A stretch of DNA of 64,000 nucleotides from Colius striatus (lineage: Eukaryota > Chordata > Aves > Coliiformes > Coliidae). Shown here one piece after another: positions 51,188 to 63,602 of the stretch. Each line of letters starts with the position of its first letter. Positions within the stretch are counted from its first letter, which is position 1. The stretch is taken from the NCBI RefSeq assembly GCF_028858725.1, contig NC_084760.1:67151867-67215866 (forward strand), written 5' to 3'. Under the pieces are notes generated by a model, which saw only the letters and a list, made by a program, of their open reading frames with translations, was not told the DNA's origin and made no database searches. Both the position numbers and the translations under genes were made by a program.

Positions 51188-54100
51188 CAGCTGTACTTAA
51201 AGAGTGCAACCTGGATCAGGGTGGCCCCTGCACGAGGTGGTAAGAAATGGCTCTCTCCCTGAAGAGCAGCAGTCTCAGTGAAGGAAGATGTCTGAGATCA
51301 CTCTGCAGATCAGTGGCAGAGCTCTCAGTTGCAGCAAAAAAGCTCAAATCACATGTAAACATCATGTTTTTGTAGTGAATATTGTAGTTCATTCTTGATT
51401 TCAAACAGGATAAGCACAGTCAACTCGAATAATTCATAGCCCTGTTGATTTTGCAGAGTAAGAAATCACTTCCAGAATTTAGGGAAACTGAGATGGTGCC
51501 CCAAAGAATTTGTAATTTCTCAACATGCTGCGTAAGTGCATTCAGTCACTGGGCAAAGGAGGGACAAAGAAGCCTGAAGTGAGTTTTGTTTTCAAGGTCG
51601 GAGTTGCGGGAGAGTTAGCCATCTGTGCCTTTGTTTAATAAAGCTGCTCAGAAATGTTGGTATTTCGGCCTGTTTAAGTTCTGTTTAGAGATTAGTCTGA
51701 GCCCTTGGGTTTCTTTAAACAGTGCCCTGATAATTCCTCTGTTGCTGGCACAGTTGCATCTGAAATGCGCAGATGTAGTGGCTGCTTTGAGGAGGTTCTC
51801 AAGGTCAGGCTTTGGCTGGAGGGAGATCCCAAGAAATCTGATCATCTTCATTTGTCAGTGACTAGGGGCTGGAAAATCCTGTCTGCTTTCTTCCTCTGGC
51901 TCCCACCAGGCACTGGCTTTTTAATGCATACAGTTCTGTATTGTCAGCATCTGAGAATCTCAGATCTCAGCTAAAAGTCAATTATCCTCTTGCAGACTGG
52001 TATTGAGTAGGAAGGTAGTTTTGTGGATGTGTGGTGGGTGAGCCCCACTCATTTCTGTGGAGTTCACAGTCTGACCGTCTTTCTAGCTGAACGGGAAAAA
52101 ACAAACATCTAAATGTCACCTGATGCAAAGATCTTTCCCAGAGTTTACACGCAGTCCTAGTGTCTATTTGCAGGCAGGAATGAAGGTTATTTTTTTGTTC
52201 CTGTCTGTGGTGCTTGGAGTTTCTGATGATAAAACGACCTGTGTGGTTGTCTCCTTTCTGTAGCTGATCTCAGTGCGGTTCTGCCTGGGGAAGGAGGATA
52301 AAAGCACCACAGCCTCCTCTCTTCCTCACTTCATAGTCTTGCCATAGGAACATCTCTCACTATCCTGTCCCTTTGTGCTGGGTGCTGTATGCAGAACAAA
52401 AAGACAATCCTTGCCCTAGCAAGTTTAGCATCTAAATGCAAGATGGAGATATAAGCCTCCCACAGTCAGTCAGTGTAGTGTGGGCACCTTTCAGCTGCCC
52501 AAGGAGACAGCAAGCAGGATGTGTAGAGCAATGTTTGCTGACTAGTACACACAGCAGAGAGCTGGGACCAACACACTGCTGGGCAACAGTTTACTCGCTG
52601 CTCCCAGTGAACCTGCATGGGCCAGGTGGTCATCAGTCTTGTTGCTCTCTGGAAATGAACTGGGTCCTTGATGTTACCGAATCATCATCTCCTGGGTTTA
52701 TCATAGGATTTTATACCCTTTTTATGTAAGTATTTTCCTTCTCCAGCTACTACATGTAGCTCAACAGTTACAGCACTCCTGATCATGTTGGCTTCATTTC
52801 TATACTTTCCCGCTTACATATCCTTCCTTACACACCTTCTCACAGCTCAGCAGTGATTTTCTTAGAAAAACTGAGCAAATATTGTGCAATTATGTGGCAT
52901 CAGAGTGAGGCCTCAATCATGGACCAGAGCTGGGATGCCAGTTACACAGAAGGAGACAGACAAAGCAGCATTAAGAGACAACTTAGATTAACAGGCACCA
53001 ACACCTAGATTAGCCATTGCATTGTGGGGCTTGCATCCTTTCTAAGAAAGGTATGGAAGAGCAAAAGGAAAGAGATTAGTGTGGATTTCCAAACAGGCAG
53101 GAGAAGGACAGCATGGAAAGAAGCAAACGTGGCCCTGTTTGGCATCAGTGCTTGGATGCCTGGCTCCACAGGTCAGATGCAGACAGGAATCAGTATGCTG
53201 AAGAGGAGGTGTAGGAGGAGCTCAATAGGGAGGGCTAAACCTCAAAGGCCTGTCTCCATTTTCCAGCCCTACTTAAATGAAGAGGGAACTGGCCGAAGAC
53301 TGACATGGTCAAAGCAAAGGGTGAGGCAAGGGATCTCTGGTGGCAGGTCACTGTCTGAATGTCAAGATACATTTAAGTAAGGCCAAAGGAAAGAAGGATG
53401 ACTGCAGTGACTGCAACGAGAGCCAGGCAGTTCTCAGGTGCTTGAAAGAATAGGAAATCCTTGATTATCATGAAGGTGTTAAAGATAATAAATCCATTTG
53501 ACATAGGTGTGGCTGGCTTTGGAGAAGCTACAGGGACAAATCTGCATTTGGTGATTCACAGGTTGCTGGTCCACCATACATTTACGATATCATAGTGTCC
53601 TCAGTGGTAAGAAATCACAGGGAAGAGGAATATCACAGGAAGAAAAACAAAGAGCTTTATTTTAAGCCATACTGGGCTTGTATTACCAATTCTATCAGCA
53701 TCTTTCTGCCAGTGTTATGAAGATCTTATTAGGAACTTTGAAGAACATGTGCAGATAAAACATGGCTATGCCAGTCCTCAGCACAAAGATGGTAGCTAGA
53801 TCTGTATGTTCATGCAGATTGAAATGATTCAAAATAAGAGGCACAGGGAGAAGAGAGATGGACCAAGGAAACAGTTTTGTAGGGTATCCAAGAGCTAGTG
53901 GGGAACAGATTGGGAAAGCTGCATGTCCCTTGCATGATATTTTCCAAGTAGCCTTTAGAGGAGTAGGAAAATAATGAGGAGAGGCTCAAACCAATGAAAA
54001 GATCTGGTCTCAGTAAGAGCAGCATCAATGGTACCCACAGCTGATGAGGAAGAGCTAGACCTAAGAGCTGGATGAGGGCATTAAAAGAAGGGAGGAAAAT

Positions 54101-57100
54101 GGGCTGCAGGTTTGGAGTGGTACTGGAGTGAAGGGTCTCCCAGCAGCAATGGTAACAGCAACGGTTAGAGATGGGGTTTAGAATGAGGAGGGAAGACAGG
54201 CAGAATCTAGAGAATGGTGCTAGGAATAAGTAGTTGTGTATTTAGCTATGGAGTCTGTAGAAAAATAAAGTTATTTTTTCAATAGCTATTCAAGATCCAA
54301 AAAATATGACAGTAACATTCTTTGTTCTCTTGCTTTTATAACTATGCCATCTAAAATCTTGGCTTCTGTTTTGTGGTTGTTTAGGGTCTGCCCTTTGTGA
54401 GATATTTTGCACAATGTTGCCTTCAAAATCTTCCTCCAGTTTTTTACTACCTCTGCCTTTTTTTTCTTTTTTTTCTTCCAAATGTCATCTGTTTCATTTG
54501 AGAATTGTACCCTGGGGTGTTTCAATTATGTATGAATGTGGAGTATTTGGGATGAGCTGTTCACAAGTGCTTTCATTTTGCTATCTGAACTTTGAATATG
54601 AGCAGAATTGCCAATATTTTAGTTTCTAGGGCAGTCAAGATGCAGCTTTTGTTCGTAAGTGCTTTGGTTTTTTTACCCTGTTTCTAGGGAGACCTTGCAA
54701 ACCTTCTTCACATGAATTTTCCATAAGGTAAATTGCAAGCACAGAGCAAGGAGATTCCTATTGGCTTGTAGCATAGATGTCTGCTCTGAGACCTTCCTTC
54801 CTCTGGTACCACTCTCTCCAGCATTCTGCTTCTAGCCGAGCATACTTGCTTTGAGTTTCTGAATAACACGATTGACTTGCCTGTCATCTGTCAACATGTG
54901 AAATCTCGTGCTCTAAAATGTGATGTCTTTTCTGAGTGCCTCTGTGTAGGCAAATGGTCTTTCCAGAACAGTTTACACTCTTTTTCTTGATTTAGAAGAG
55001 CTCAGTATGGTCTTCACCCAGAGAGAGACTGTTCGGCTGCTGCGTGGAGACTGAAGGCAGATGAGAGGAGGGTTTGAGGGATGAGTTAAACAGTGTGAGA
55101 AGAAAGAGCTGATATTGTACGTATGAGGCTAAAGCATTGGATTAAAAGTATCTGGTGCAGTAGTGCTGCAGTAGATAGAAAGATGACAGAATTGCCCATG
55201 TAGCTATTCTGGTAAGAGAAGAATTGAAGGGTGACTAGAGAAGGTTCCTTCTCCGTCTCAGCAATGCTGAGTAAAGACCTTCAGCCTGTAGTTATCTCTT
55301 AACATAAATGATATTACGTCTATAGAAGTTATCCCATTTTGTTCTGGAAAACAAAGGGATCAATAGCCACTAGAAAAAGATACACAGTATAAGTGATCTC
55401 TGCAGATATTTGGGGAACATTGCTTTGAGTGCCACCTACAGAAGTGGAGAGTGTTGCTGCCAGCATCTCCATCTGTTGTCCAGCAGCAGTTGTTGAGCGT
55501 ATTCTTCTGACACTGTTTTGCCATTGGAGCACGTGGAAAGAGCACAAAGCTCTAATGCTGTCACAGGGTGAAACAGAAGCTCCGGTGAAGAGCTTAACAA
55601 ACATTTTTAGGGAGTAGCTTCTGACTGTCTGTGAAGGTCTTGCAGCCAGTTTCTGGCAACTCTGCTTTTTCTGCAGACTGCTAAGGGTTAAACCACTTCT
55701 AATGCATTACAGAATGGTGAGGGGGAATGCTGTGGGATCTTAATCATTTGAGATGGAATGAAATAAGCTGGATGAGAGGACTTGGAGAGGGGAAAATAAA
55801 AACCAGATGGGATCCTAGGCACTTGCAAGCATATTTGAAGCTATGCCTTTGCCAGTCATCTGTACTCAGCTGCTGTTTCACAGCAGCCCTAATGCCTTCC
55901 AACACTATGCTGCCATTGTCCATCTTCCCGATAGAGCTGAGCATGATAAAGCTTTGACTGATGATTCTCTAAAACGAGAAAAACTGTGCCAAAAAAAACA
56001 AAGACTGTACTTGGATAGGCAATAAAATGCCCCAAGGAGAAAAAAAGGGGGTGATATTTAACATTAGAGGAGGAGGAAAAGTTCAGTAGTGGGTATGAAT
56101 CTTTTGATAAAGGGCACTGGAGAGGTAAGCAGAGCAAGGTGAGATGAGAATCACGAGGTGGCCTTTACAAGGACCCTTGAAATAGTGGGGAGCACAGATG
56201 GGTGCCAGGTGCACAAGGAACTCTGCTAACAAAACCTGTGGAGTATGTAGCATTCTGGTAGGAAAATATTGGTACCCCAGTAGAGAGTTGCATGGTGGGC
56301 ACGCACTTTAAAGTGTCTGCTTACAGACCCAAACCAGCCCACAGTGAGTGACCAATTGGCTCACTGGTAGACTATCTCATCCCCTGGGAGTACGTTGTGA
56401 GCATGGAGCAAGAGACATCCTTGGTTTACTAACACTTACTGCAATAGGAGAGGAAAGGTGTAGGATACTTTCCTAGACTTAAAGTTTCCTGCTTTTTTTT
56501 CAACTCAGCTGCTAATCCAAGGTCAAAACTAATCTGTCTGCATCTTTTGTCTCCAATGCCTTGTCTGCAGATTCTAAGGGTTTTGATGTGTGGTCTCTGT
56601 GCTGACATCCTAGTAACCCAATCTTAGTTTCAGTGCCAATAATCATGAAATACCTTTGCTCTAAATTTGAAACAGTCTGCCTTTTATATGCATTCCACTG
56701 TTAAGCTGCTCTCTTGAGTCTTGATTAATAACCTAAATGACTTATCGTAATAAGTTGGTCTTCAGCTTTAGCACTGGGGAAGGCACAAATCTGACAGCTT
56801 TCAAAAGTGAGGGGAACACAGTCAGGGAGTCTACAAACATTCCTGCCTTTGTCCTCATCTGAAACTGTTTCTGTCAAAAAATGGATTTTTTTTTTTTAAA
56901 TATAAAGAATGTATATTTAAGACTTCCTTTTAATATGTGCTATATGTGCTGTAATCCTTTGGGGGATTGGTGTGTGCTTTCCCTTACACCAGCTTTGTTC
57001 TGCAGGACGTCAATTCCTTCAAAATCCAAATGTTTAATTTCTCAGAGATTTCACACACAACGTACTCCTAGAGTATATCCCACAATGCATGAATTGCTGG

Positions 57101-58710
57101 GATGACATCAATATGCCTAGAATACCAGTGCTGGGAGATACACCATCTAAAATAGGGAGAAGCTGTTCAGTTTAATCTTGTTCCCCTCTAAGATCATTGA
57201 GATATAAATTACTGGGAGCGCTGCTGCAAATGTTTTGCTTTCTGAGTATTGTAATGAACTTCCTTTGGAGGAAGGATTGTGTTGGTAAGAGAAGCAGACA
57301 CACAAACAGGAAAGCAATGCTGCTTCTTCTGAATGGTTTAACAAAAGCGTATTGTGGACACCTCACTCCAACAAACAAAGCAAAATTCCCCTCAGAGTGA
57401 CCAAGTTTCAGCTTTTTCTCTGACATACAGAATTTTCTAGGATTCCTAAAAGATTTGAGTATTTCAGAGCCAAAGTCATGAAGGTAGACCTGGGCAAATT
57501 TTTCAGAAGATTTGCATTTGTGTGTGTTTTTAAATCTTTGTAAGTTCCATGTTGTTACAGTACTGTTTGAGTCACTGAGCACGGTGTCTGCTTCTTCTCA
57601 TTTCTCTTTCCAGCACGTTATTTCTGGTGGCTTTTATAACAAGCTGAAGGTCAGACACCTAGTTGATTTTAATATGTATCCAACTTTGGTGAAGGTTTTG
57701 CTTGTAAAATACTGTCACTGAAATAAAATTGGGGCTTTGTGTACAAAGGAAGGGTTGCATGTTTTCTCCTCCTGCATGACAATCCGGAAGACTCCTCTTC
57801 TGGAGGGACCAGTTGTAGAAATGAAGCAATGGCTTTAAGTCAGTGAACTTCAGTTGGTGGGACTGTGTTCAGTTAATTGTAGTCACATTATGAAAGGGTA
57901 AATGTTCCTGCACTCTAACAGAAACATATATGTCCACCTACAGATGATGGGTGTCAACTCTCTTGAAATGAATCGTGATGTGGACTGCACTGTAGCAGGG
58001 TACAGGCTGAAGTTACTGCAGCCTGCTACAAGTGAGCCAGGCACTTGCTTATTAACAGCAGCATATTGTGCTGTACTCTGCTTCCTTGGTTGGGTGTCTC
58101 CAAGTCATCATCCAACTGAAGGATCTAAGAACGAGCACTGTGCCTGAAGAGTTTGATGAGGGTGTTCTGGCTGGATGGGTACGTGTGTTGCTGGCTCCTC
58201 TCATTTACGGGGCCGCATACACACTTGTGATGCAGCCTAATGATTGCTGCCAACAGAAATAGATCTGAACCTTGCTGCAGTGGAGCTAATGGGCCCTTTT
58301 CTTCTGGTCGTCTCGTAGATGCCTTTTTGAAGCTGAAGTTCCTATGCTCTACTTTTGCTGGCAGCATTGAAACCTATGCAGATTCAGTAATAAGACGTAA
58401 TCTCAGTTATGACTGTAGTCTTTTCCTGCCAAGCAAACAATCTTGAAACTGCACAACAGTGACAAGAACCTCAGGAAGCCCTTAAGCTGAGGTGAAGGAC
58501 GCCGTATTTATCAATAGCTGTGCCAGCTAACCTGAGGGGGTTTTAAAGCAGCAGCTTCTTGAGAGAGACCTTAGATTAGTTAGCATTTTATAAAGTATCT
58601 TCTGCCTTGATTCTCACCTTATCTCCAACTGAGCTGAGTAAGTATGTTAGCAATTGGTCCTTCTAGATTTCTTATGACCTTCTGACTTTTCTTACCATTT
58701 CTCATTTAAG

Positions 58711-58891
58711 ATTTATGTCCATCTCAAAGAAGGGAGTGGTGCTGATGGGCTGGATGCTTTGAAGAACAAACCGCAGCTCCACAGTATGGTGGCGAAAAGC
58801 CTCTGTCAGAACGCCTCTGGGAAGAACTACATCATCTTCACTGGCCCAAGCATTACCAGCCTGAATCTCTTTGAAGAGTTTGAGAAGCAAG
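58711..58891 (+). CDS. PGBD5: PGBD5 coding exon 4
   Basis: The acceptor is TCTCATTTAAG|ATTTATG, entering in phase 0. It encodes residues 332-391 plus one base. The sequence begins IYVHLKEG, continues through [16 protein letters not shown], and ends NLFEEFEKQ. The stretch [10 protein letters not shown] (about 372-381) lies where active piggyBac transposases have the Asp-Asn-Phe-x-x-Ser motif carrying the second catalytic Asp; here that position is Thr/Gly, so the canonical residue is absent. The preferred donor is CAAG|GTGTGT at 58891/58892 (phase 1). A second possible donor, TCAG|GTGACT at 58903/58904, would add Gly-Val-Tyr-Gln and leave in phase 0. The rest of the protein is outside the window. 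Confidence 0.94.
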
Positions 58892-59290
58892 GTGTGTATC
58901 AGGTGACTCATCGGGCTTTAATGATTACAGACCTAGGGACCTCCTGCCACTGAATTAAAGAAACCTCCCAGAAGGATTCATTGGTATTTCAATTCCTTGT
59001 ATAGATAAGTTGTTCATCTGTAAGAAAAGTTCACATATACAGAGGGCTTTCTAAGTTGCTTATTAAGTCTTCTTAAAGTTCATAATGAGGATGTAAAAAC
59101 ATTTTAAAGAAGGTTATTTAAAACGCTTGCTTTTGTTCTTTACCTTAGAATTATGAGGTCTAATCTCCTGTGTGGCCTAAGGGGCTTTTCAAAGGATTTC
59201 CTAGCTGCCTGTGATTTTTGTGTTCTCATTGTGAATGACCAGGGATGGAATGCATCCTTAAAGATGTGCCATAAAGTCCTTGCTGGTTAA

Positions 59291-59318
59291 AGATGTGACT
59301 TCTCTAGAAGTCACATCT
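59291..59318. repeat. Perfect inverted repeat (13-base arms, 2-base loop)
   Basis: AGATGTGACTTCT at 59291-59303 is followed after CT by its exact reverse complement at 59306-59318. An outer pair, ATGTGCCAT at 59264-59272 and ATGGCACAT at 59322-59330, nests around it. The left outer and inner arms also resemble each other (AAAGATGTG). Confidence 0.85.
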
Positions 59319-61689
59319 AGAATGGCACATTTATGCCATTCAAGAAACTCTAGCAAGGTTTTGGTTTTTGGTTTATTTTGGGGTTTTTTGCTGGTATCAG
59401 CATGTCTTGGTAGGACAGTTCTTAGTTTTGAAAGCATCATAAACTCTGTGTTAGCAAAAGCATGCTTCCCAGCAGAATGTCTGTCAATATGGCTCTCTCA
59501 GCCAGGTTCTTGCTAGGGACAAGAGTAATCCCAGATCATGCTCTCTGTCAAATGCCCCTTCACCTTAGGTGTGCAAAAGCAATGTGCTACTTTGCTTTCA
59601 GAAATGCTGAGGACTTGTGACTCGTGCTAAATTACAGGCTCCTGCACTCTTGACAGTTATAAGCCATCTCAGTGCAACTCTTGGCACGTTCTTCAGTGAG
59701 CATGGCCTTTGAGAGGTGGTGTGGTGCATGGAATAGGTCCTTTATAGCATTAAGACTGGAGGCTGCCATAATGCATCACATAGAAGGAGGCTACAAGTCT
59801 GTTTCCCTTTTCATCATACTGCTGATGACCAAGTTTTTCTTTTGGCATGGGTTTTTTTGGCAGTGAAGAAAATTAAACACACTTAGAGCATTATATTAAT
59901 GAAAAGTGGCACAAAGCAGGGGGATTGACTGCAAATTGAGGCAATATCTTGATTCTCATTTAAAATGAGAACACCAGTGTGCTGCACCAGTGCCATAGCT
60001 GAGCACTTCAGACTGTGCTGGCACTGAGGACTGTCTCTGTTGAGCTCCAAGCAGGACCTAGCTCCCACGTTATTTTGGGTAAGCTGGAAGCTCACAGAGT
60101 ACAGTGGAATACCATCGTGTTCTCACAAGAGTCATGGTTTCCCAAATGCTGCAGACACCCAAATGGGAAAAAAAAGTCAAGCATATTTATAGTGCACCGC
60201 AGCTTTTCCTCTGAGCAGGCTGTTCTTTAGTAAATGACTGTTTTCACAGCTGGTTGTAAGCGTTACATTTTTAAGACTACCAAAGCAGTGATGCAAAATG
60301 TGGGTTCAAAAAAATGTGGAGGATAACCCATATACTCCTAGTAGCTGAGAGGTGTCAGGTTTAAATTTAAAGACTGGCAGACAAAAACCTGACTACTGAG
60401 TTGTACCCTTTTTGCTCAGCTAGGAAAGGGTAAAGATAACACGGCAGGATCCAGGCCTTAGTCTACAGCCCTGGTGAGAAAGATACGTGGCTATTAAACA
60501 AGTTTTATTACTTAGAGATAATTAAAATTGTTCACAGGAGTGAAGTGTTTGTGGGCTTTATACTGAACAGATCACTCAACAGTTTCTGGCAGGTAGCAAA
60601 TTCAGTCATGTGTTTTTAAAGCATGTAATTTTGACTCACTGTGTGATCAGATATGCTAATACTGTACTGAGATTGGAGTTTGGTTCATGATTTGTTGTGT
60701 GGCTTCATGAGATTTGCCTTTTTTAATGATATTTGATAGCTGCTTCCAAAATTAAGTTTCAGATCTGGTACACGCTGTCACCTCCCTGGGGTTGGTGCTC
60801 TGGAGTGAGTGTGGGGGATGACACTGAGACAGCAGGTTTATTGCCTTTGCAAAAGAGCATGTAGCTCCTATATAAAGAAAATCACAGGGAAAACATGAAA
60901 GTGTTTCTGTTTAATAAGGCCATGGAACTGTCTGCACTTGTCTTGAGTTACTAGGGGCTAGCTCAGAGGTTTTGCAGGGGAATATTGACCTGGGAGGAGT
61001 ATGAGATGCTGGAAGAGATGATATGCTAGAGATGTCAAGCAATGGTGAAGTCAGTAAGAGCTCTGGAGGAGATGGTGTTTACTGACTCTACTGCAAAGCA
61101 GCTAACATATTGCCAGCACCTGCTGGGATCTGACTGCATTGGCAGTAGGGCTGGGGAGAGGCGGGCAGAGAAGCCTGGACTCAGCAGAGAGATCTCTCCT
61201 AATCTATCACACAGTCACCCTCAGCAATGACCTTAAAGCTTTGTTTGATATGTGGCTTAGCCAGCTAAATCTGAACAGGGCCACACCATGACCAAGAAGT
61301 GTCATGAGAGCCTATTGAAAGTCATCTGTGCTCAGGTACTCATGACAGTTCAACACCCATTCTTAAACCGGTGACCTGACTTTTCTTGTTCAAAAAGGTT
61401 TTCTTTCTGGGCTAGAGCAGGATCAGTGGTAGAAAGATTCCATTGAGAGCTGAAAATAAAAAGAAATTGGAATTGATCTTAACTGCCTTATGTTGCTTGG
61501 GGTTTAGGGTTGGGTTTTTTTTTTGTGATTATCAACAGAGAAATAGAGAGGAATTTAAATAAGCTGGTTACTGGAAACTGAAAACTTTTGGGGAACCTGA
61601 ACTGACATTTAAGGGAGATAAAAGGAATTTTGGAAAAAAATCTAGAGAGAGGCACTCACTAAAGAAAGTATTAATTCCTCTCAAAATTC

Positions 61690-62322
61690 TTGATGAAAAG
61701 GACCTGGTAGCCAGTGAGTTCAATGTGAGTCAGCAGCATGCCCTGGCAGCAAAGGTGATCAACACTGTCCTGGGCTGTGTTAACAAGGAGAATACCCTGT
61801 AGGTTGAGGGAGGTTGATTATTGCTTCCTACTCAGCACAGTTTTGGACAACACACCTCCTAACACAGGAAAAGCTTTGATAAACTGGAGTAAGTTCAGCA
61901 GAGGGCCTGCAACTCTGCTATGGGAGGGAACTGTGCTTGCTCAACCTGAGAAGAGAAGGCTTTGGGGGAACCCCAACAGCAGCCTTTCCCTACCCTAAGG
62001 AGGTTATGGAGAGAGTGAAGCTGTCCCTTCATGGTGACACATTGTGGGATGATGAAAAACAACAGGCGTAAGCTGAAACAAAAGGAATAGTTCAGACTAG
62101 CTGTAAGATTTTTCCTGAGGGCAGTGGAGCAGGATGCTAGACAGGTTGTGCAGTTTCTGTCCTTGGAGATTTTCAAGCCCAGTCAAGATAAAGCCCTGAG
62201 CAGTGCTGACTGACCTCAGAGCTGCCCCTACTCTGAGCAGGGAAGGAGACTAGAGACGTCCCGAGTTACCTTCCAGCTCGCATTATCCTTTAATCCATAG
62301 GATCTTGTGATCCTGTGAAGGC
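61690..62322 (+). mobile_element. Old, strongly diverged CR1 LINE fragment
   Basis: Recognisable but degraded CR1 blocks occur in order on the + strand: CCAGTGAGTTCAATGTGAGTCAGCAG, CAAAGGTGATCAACACTGTCCTGGGCTG, CAACCTGAGAAGAGAAGGCTTTGGGG, and GGAGATTTTCAAGCCC, then a tail like ATAGGATCTTGTGATCCTGTGA. Several deletions interrupt it. It probably belongs to an early avian CR1 subfamily. Confidence 0.7.
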
Positions 62323-63144
62323 TTCTGTGGAACCTTACCTATCGTTTGCTTTTCCTAACCCACACATGCCTTACTGCAAAAACCACAGTGTTCTCTATTG
62401 CAAGCCTGCTGTGTAGCGCCTTCACTGTACCACAGTAGCGAAAATGTGCCTAGTAATACAAAGAAACGCTGGTGAGCATATTTCTTGGATCTGTAAAGAT
62501 ACCAAGAGCTGAAGAAAAACTTCAGAAAATAAGGCAGGGCACTTTGATCCCTTTCAAAATCAAAAACCTGAATAGACCTCTTTTTATTTTTCAGCAGACA
62601 TACAAAGCATTTCTTTCTCTGGCTTCTGAATAGAACTGGAAACCTGCTCTGAAATGCCCCAGTTTCTCCGTTCTGTGAGCAGACAGCTGTCATTGTTATT
62701 TGCTGCGACATTCATTCATAGTGCATGTCCCTTTTTTTCCCCTGTTTAAGCATGGGTGTTGCCCTTTACATAGGACAGCACCTCTTAAAGCGTTGGCCTC
62801 CATACTTCCCTCCATACAAGCCGCTAAAGTCCCTTTTGCACTGTCTGAACTAGCAAGTGCAACTGACTGTCCCCACAGAGAGACTGGGGTTGGAAAAGCT
62901 GCAGGAGTTGCTGGCCTGGGTGACTGTGGCACTCCCATGAGCTTTGTAGGACCCTGCAACTCCAGCATGTGGACAAAAGCAAGCTCTTCTTCTCACAACA
63001 GGCTCCCCAGCTGCCCTAGCACTGACTTAACCCAGCATTGCATGCAGGATAAATGACTGCAGAACCACTGCAGAATGTGTATTTTTGGCTGGAGTAGCTC
63101 AAGCCTGGCTGCCTTTGCAAATGGTACTAATGAAGATGTGTGCC

Positions 63145-63602
63145 GTGGTAAGGCCTCATCTGTGTCCAGTTCTGGGCTGTCCAGTTCAAGAGTGATATAA
63201 AACTTCTGGAGAGAGTCCAGCACAGGGCCACCAAGATGTTCAGGGGACTAGAGGAAAGGCTGTGAGAACTGGGGCTGTTTAGTCTGGAGATGAGAAGAGT
63301 GAGAGGGGAGCTCATCAACATTTACAAATACCTAAAGGGCAAATGTTAAGAGGATGGAGCCAGTGTTTTTTTTCTGTAGCGCCCAGTGTCCAGACAACAG
63401 GTAACAGGCACAAGCTGGAGGATGAGGAAGCCCTGGCACAGGCTGCCCAGGGAGGGTGTGGAGTCTCCTCTGGAGGTTTCCAAACCCACCTGGACATGTT
63501 CCTGTGTGACCTGATGGAGGGGAACTTGCTTTAGCAGGGGATTGGACTGAATGACCTCTAGATGTCCTTTCCAACCTTCAACCATACTGTGTGATTCTGG
63601 CT
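63145..63602 (+). mobile_element. CR1 LINE fragment near the window end
   Basis: The + strand contains TAAGGCCTCATCTGTGTCCAG, GAGAGAGTCCAGCACAGGGCC, ACATTTACAAATACCTAAAGGGC, a deleted middle part, CCCACCTGGACATGTTCCTG, and the 3' end GGATTGGACTGAATGACCTCTAG with the tail CATACTGTGTGATTCTGG. It is 5'-truncated with internal deletions. It is related to the 49888-50519 copy. Confidence 0.9.

Larger units (their letters stand above)
46025..58710 (+). other. PGBD5: PGBD5 intron 3
   Basis: Starts GTGGGTT and ends CTCATTTAAG, 12.7 kb. It contains a minus-strand CR1 (48016-48335), a plus-strand CR1 with an ORF remnant (49888-50519), and otherwise unique sequence. No alternative exon joins exons 3 and 4 in the known protein. 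Confidence 0.9.

Noticed and set aside
57614..57648. A possible extra PGBD5 exon after TCTTTCCAG, encoding a Gly-Gly-Phe-Tyr string like one in exon 2
   Set aside because: Exons 3 and 4 join directly in the known protein order in phase 0. The likeness is four residues long and is probably chance.
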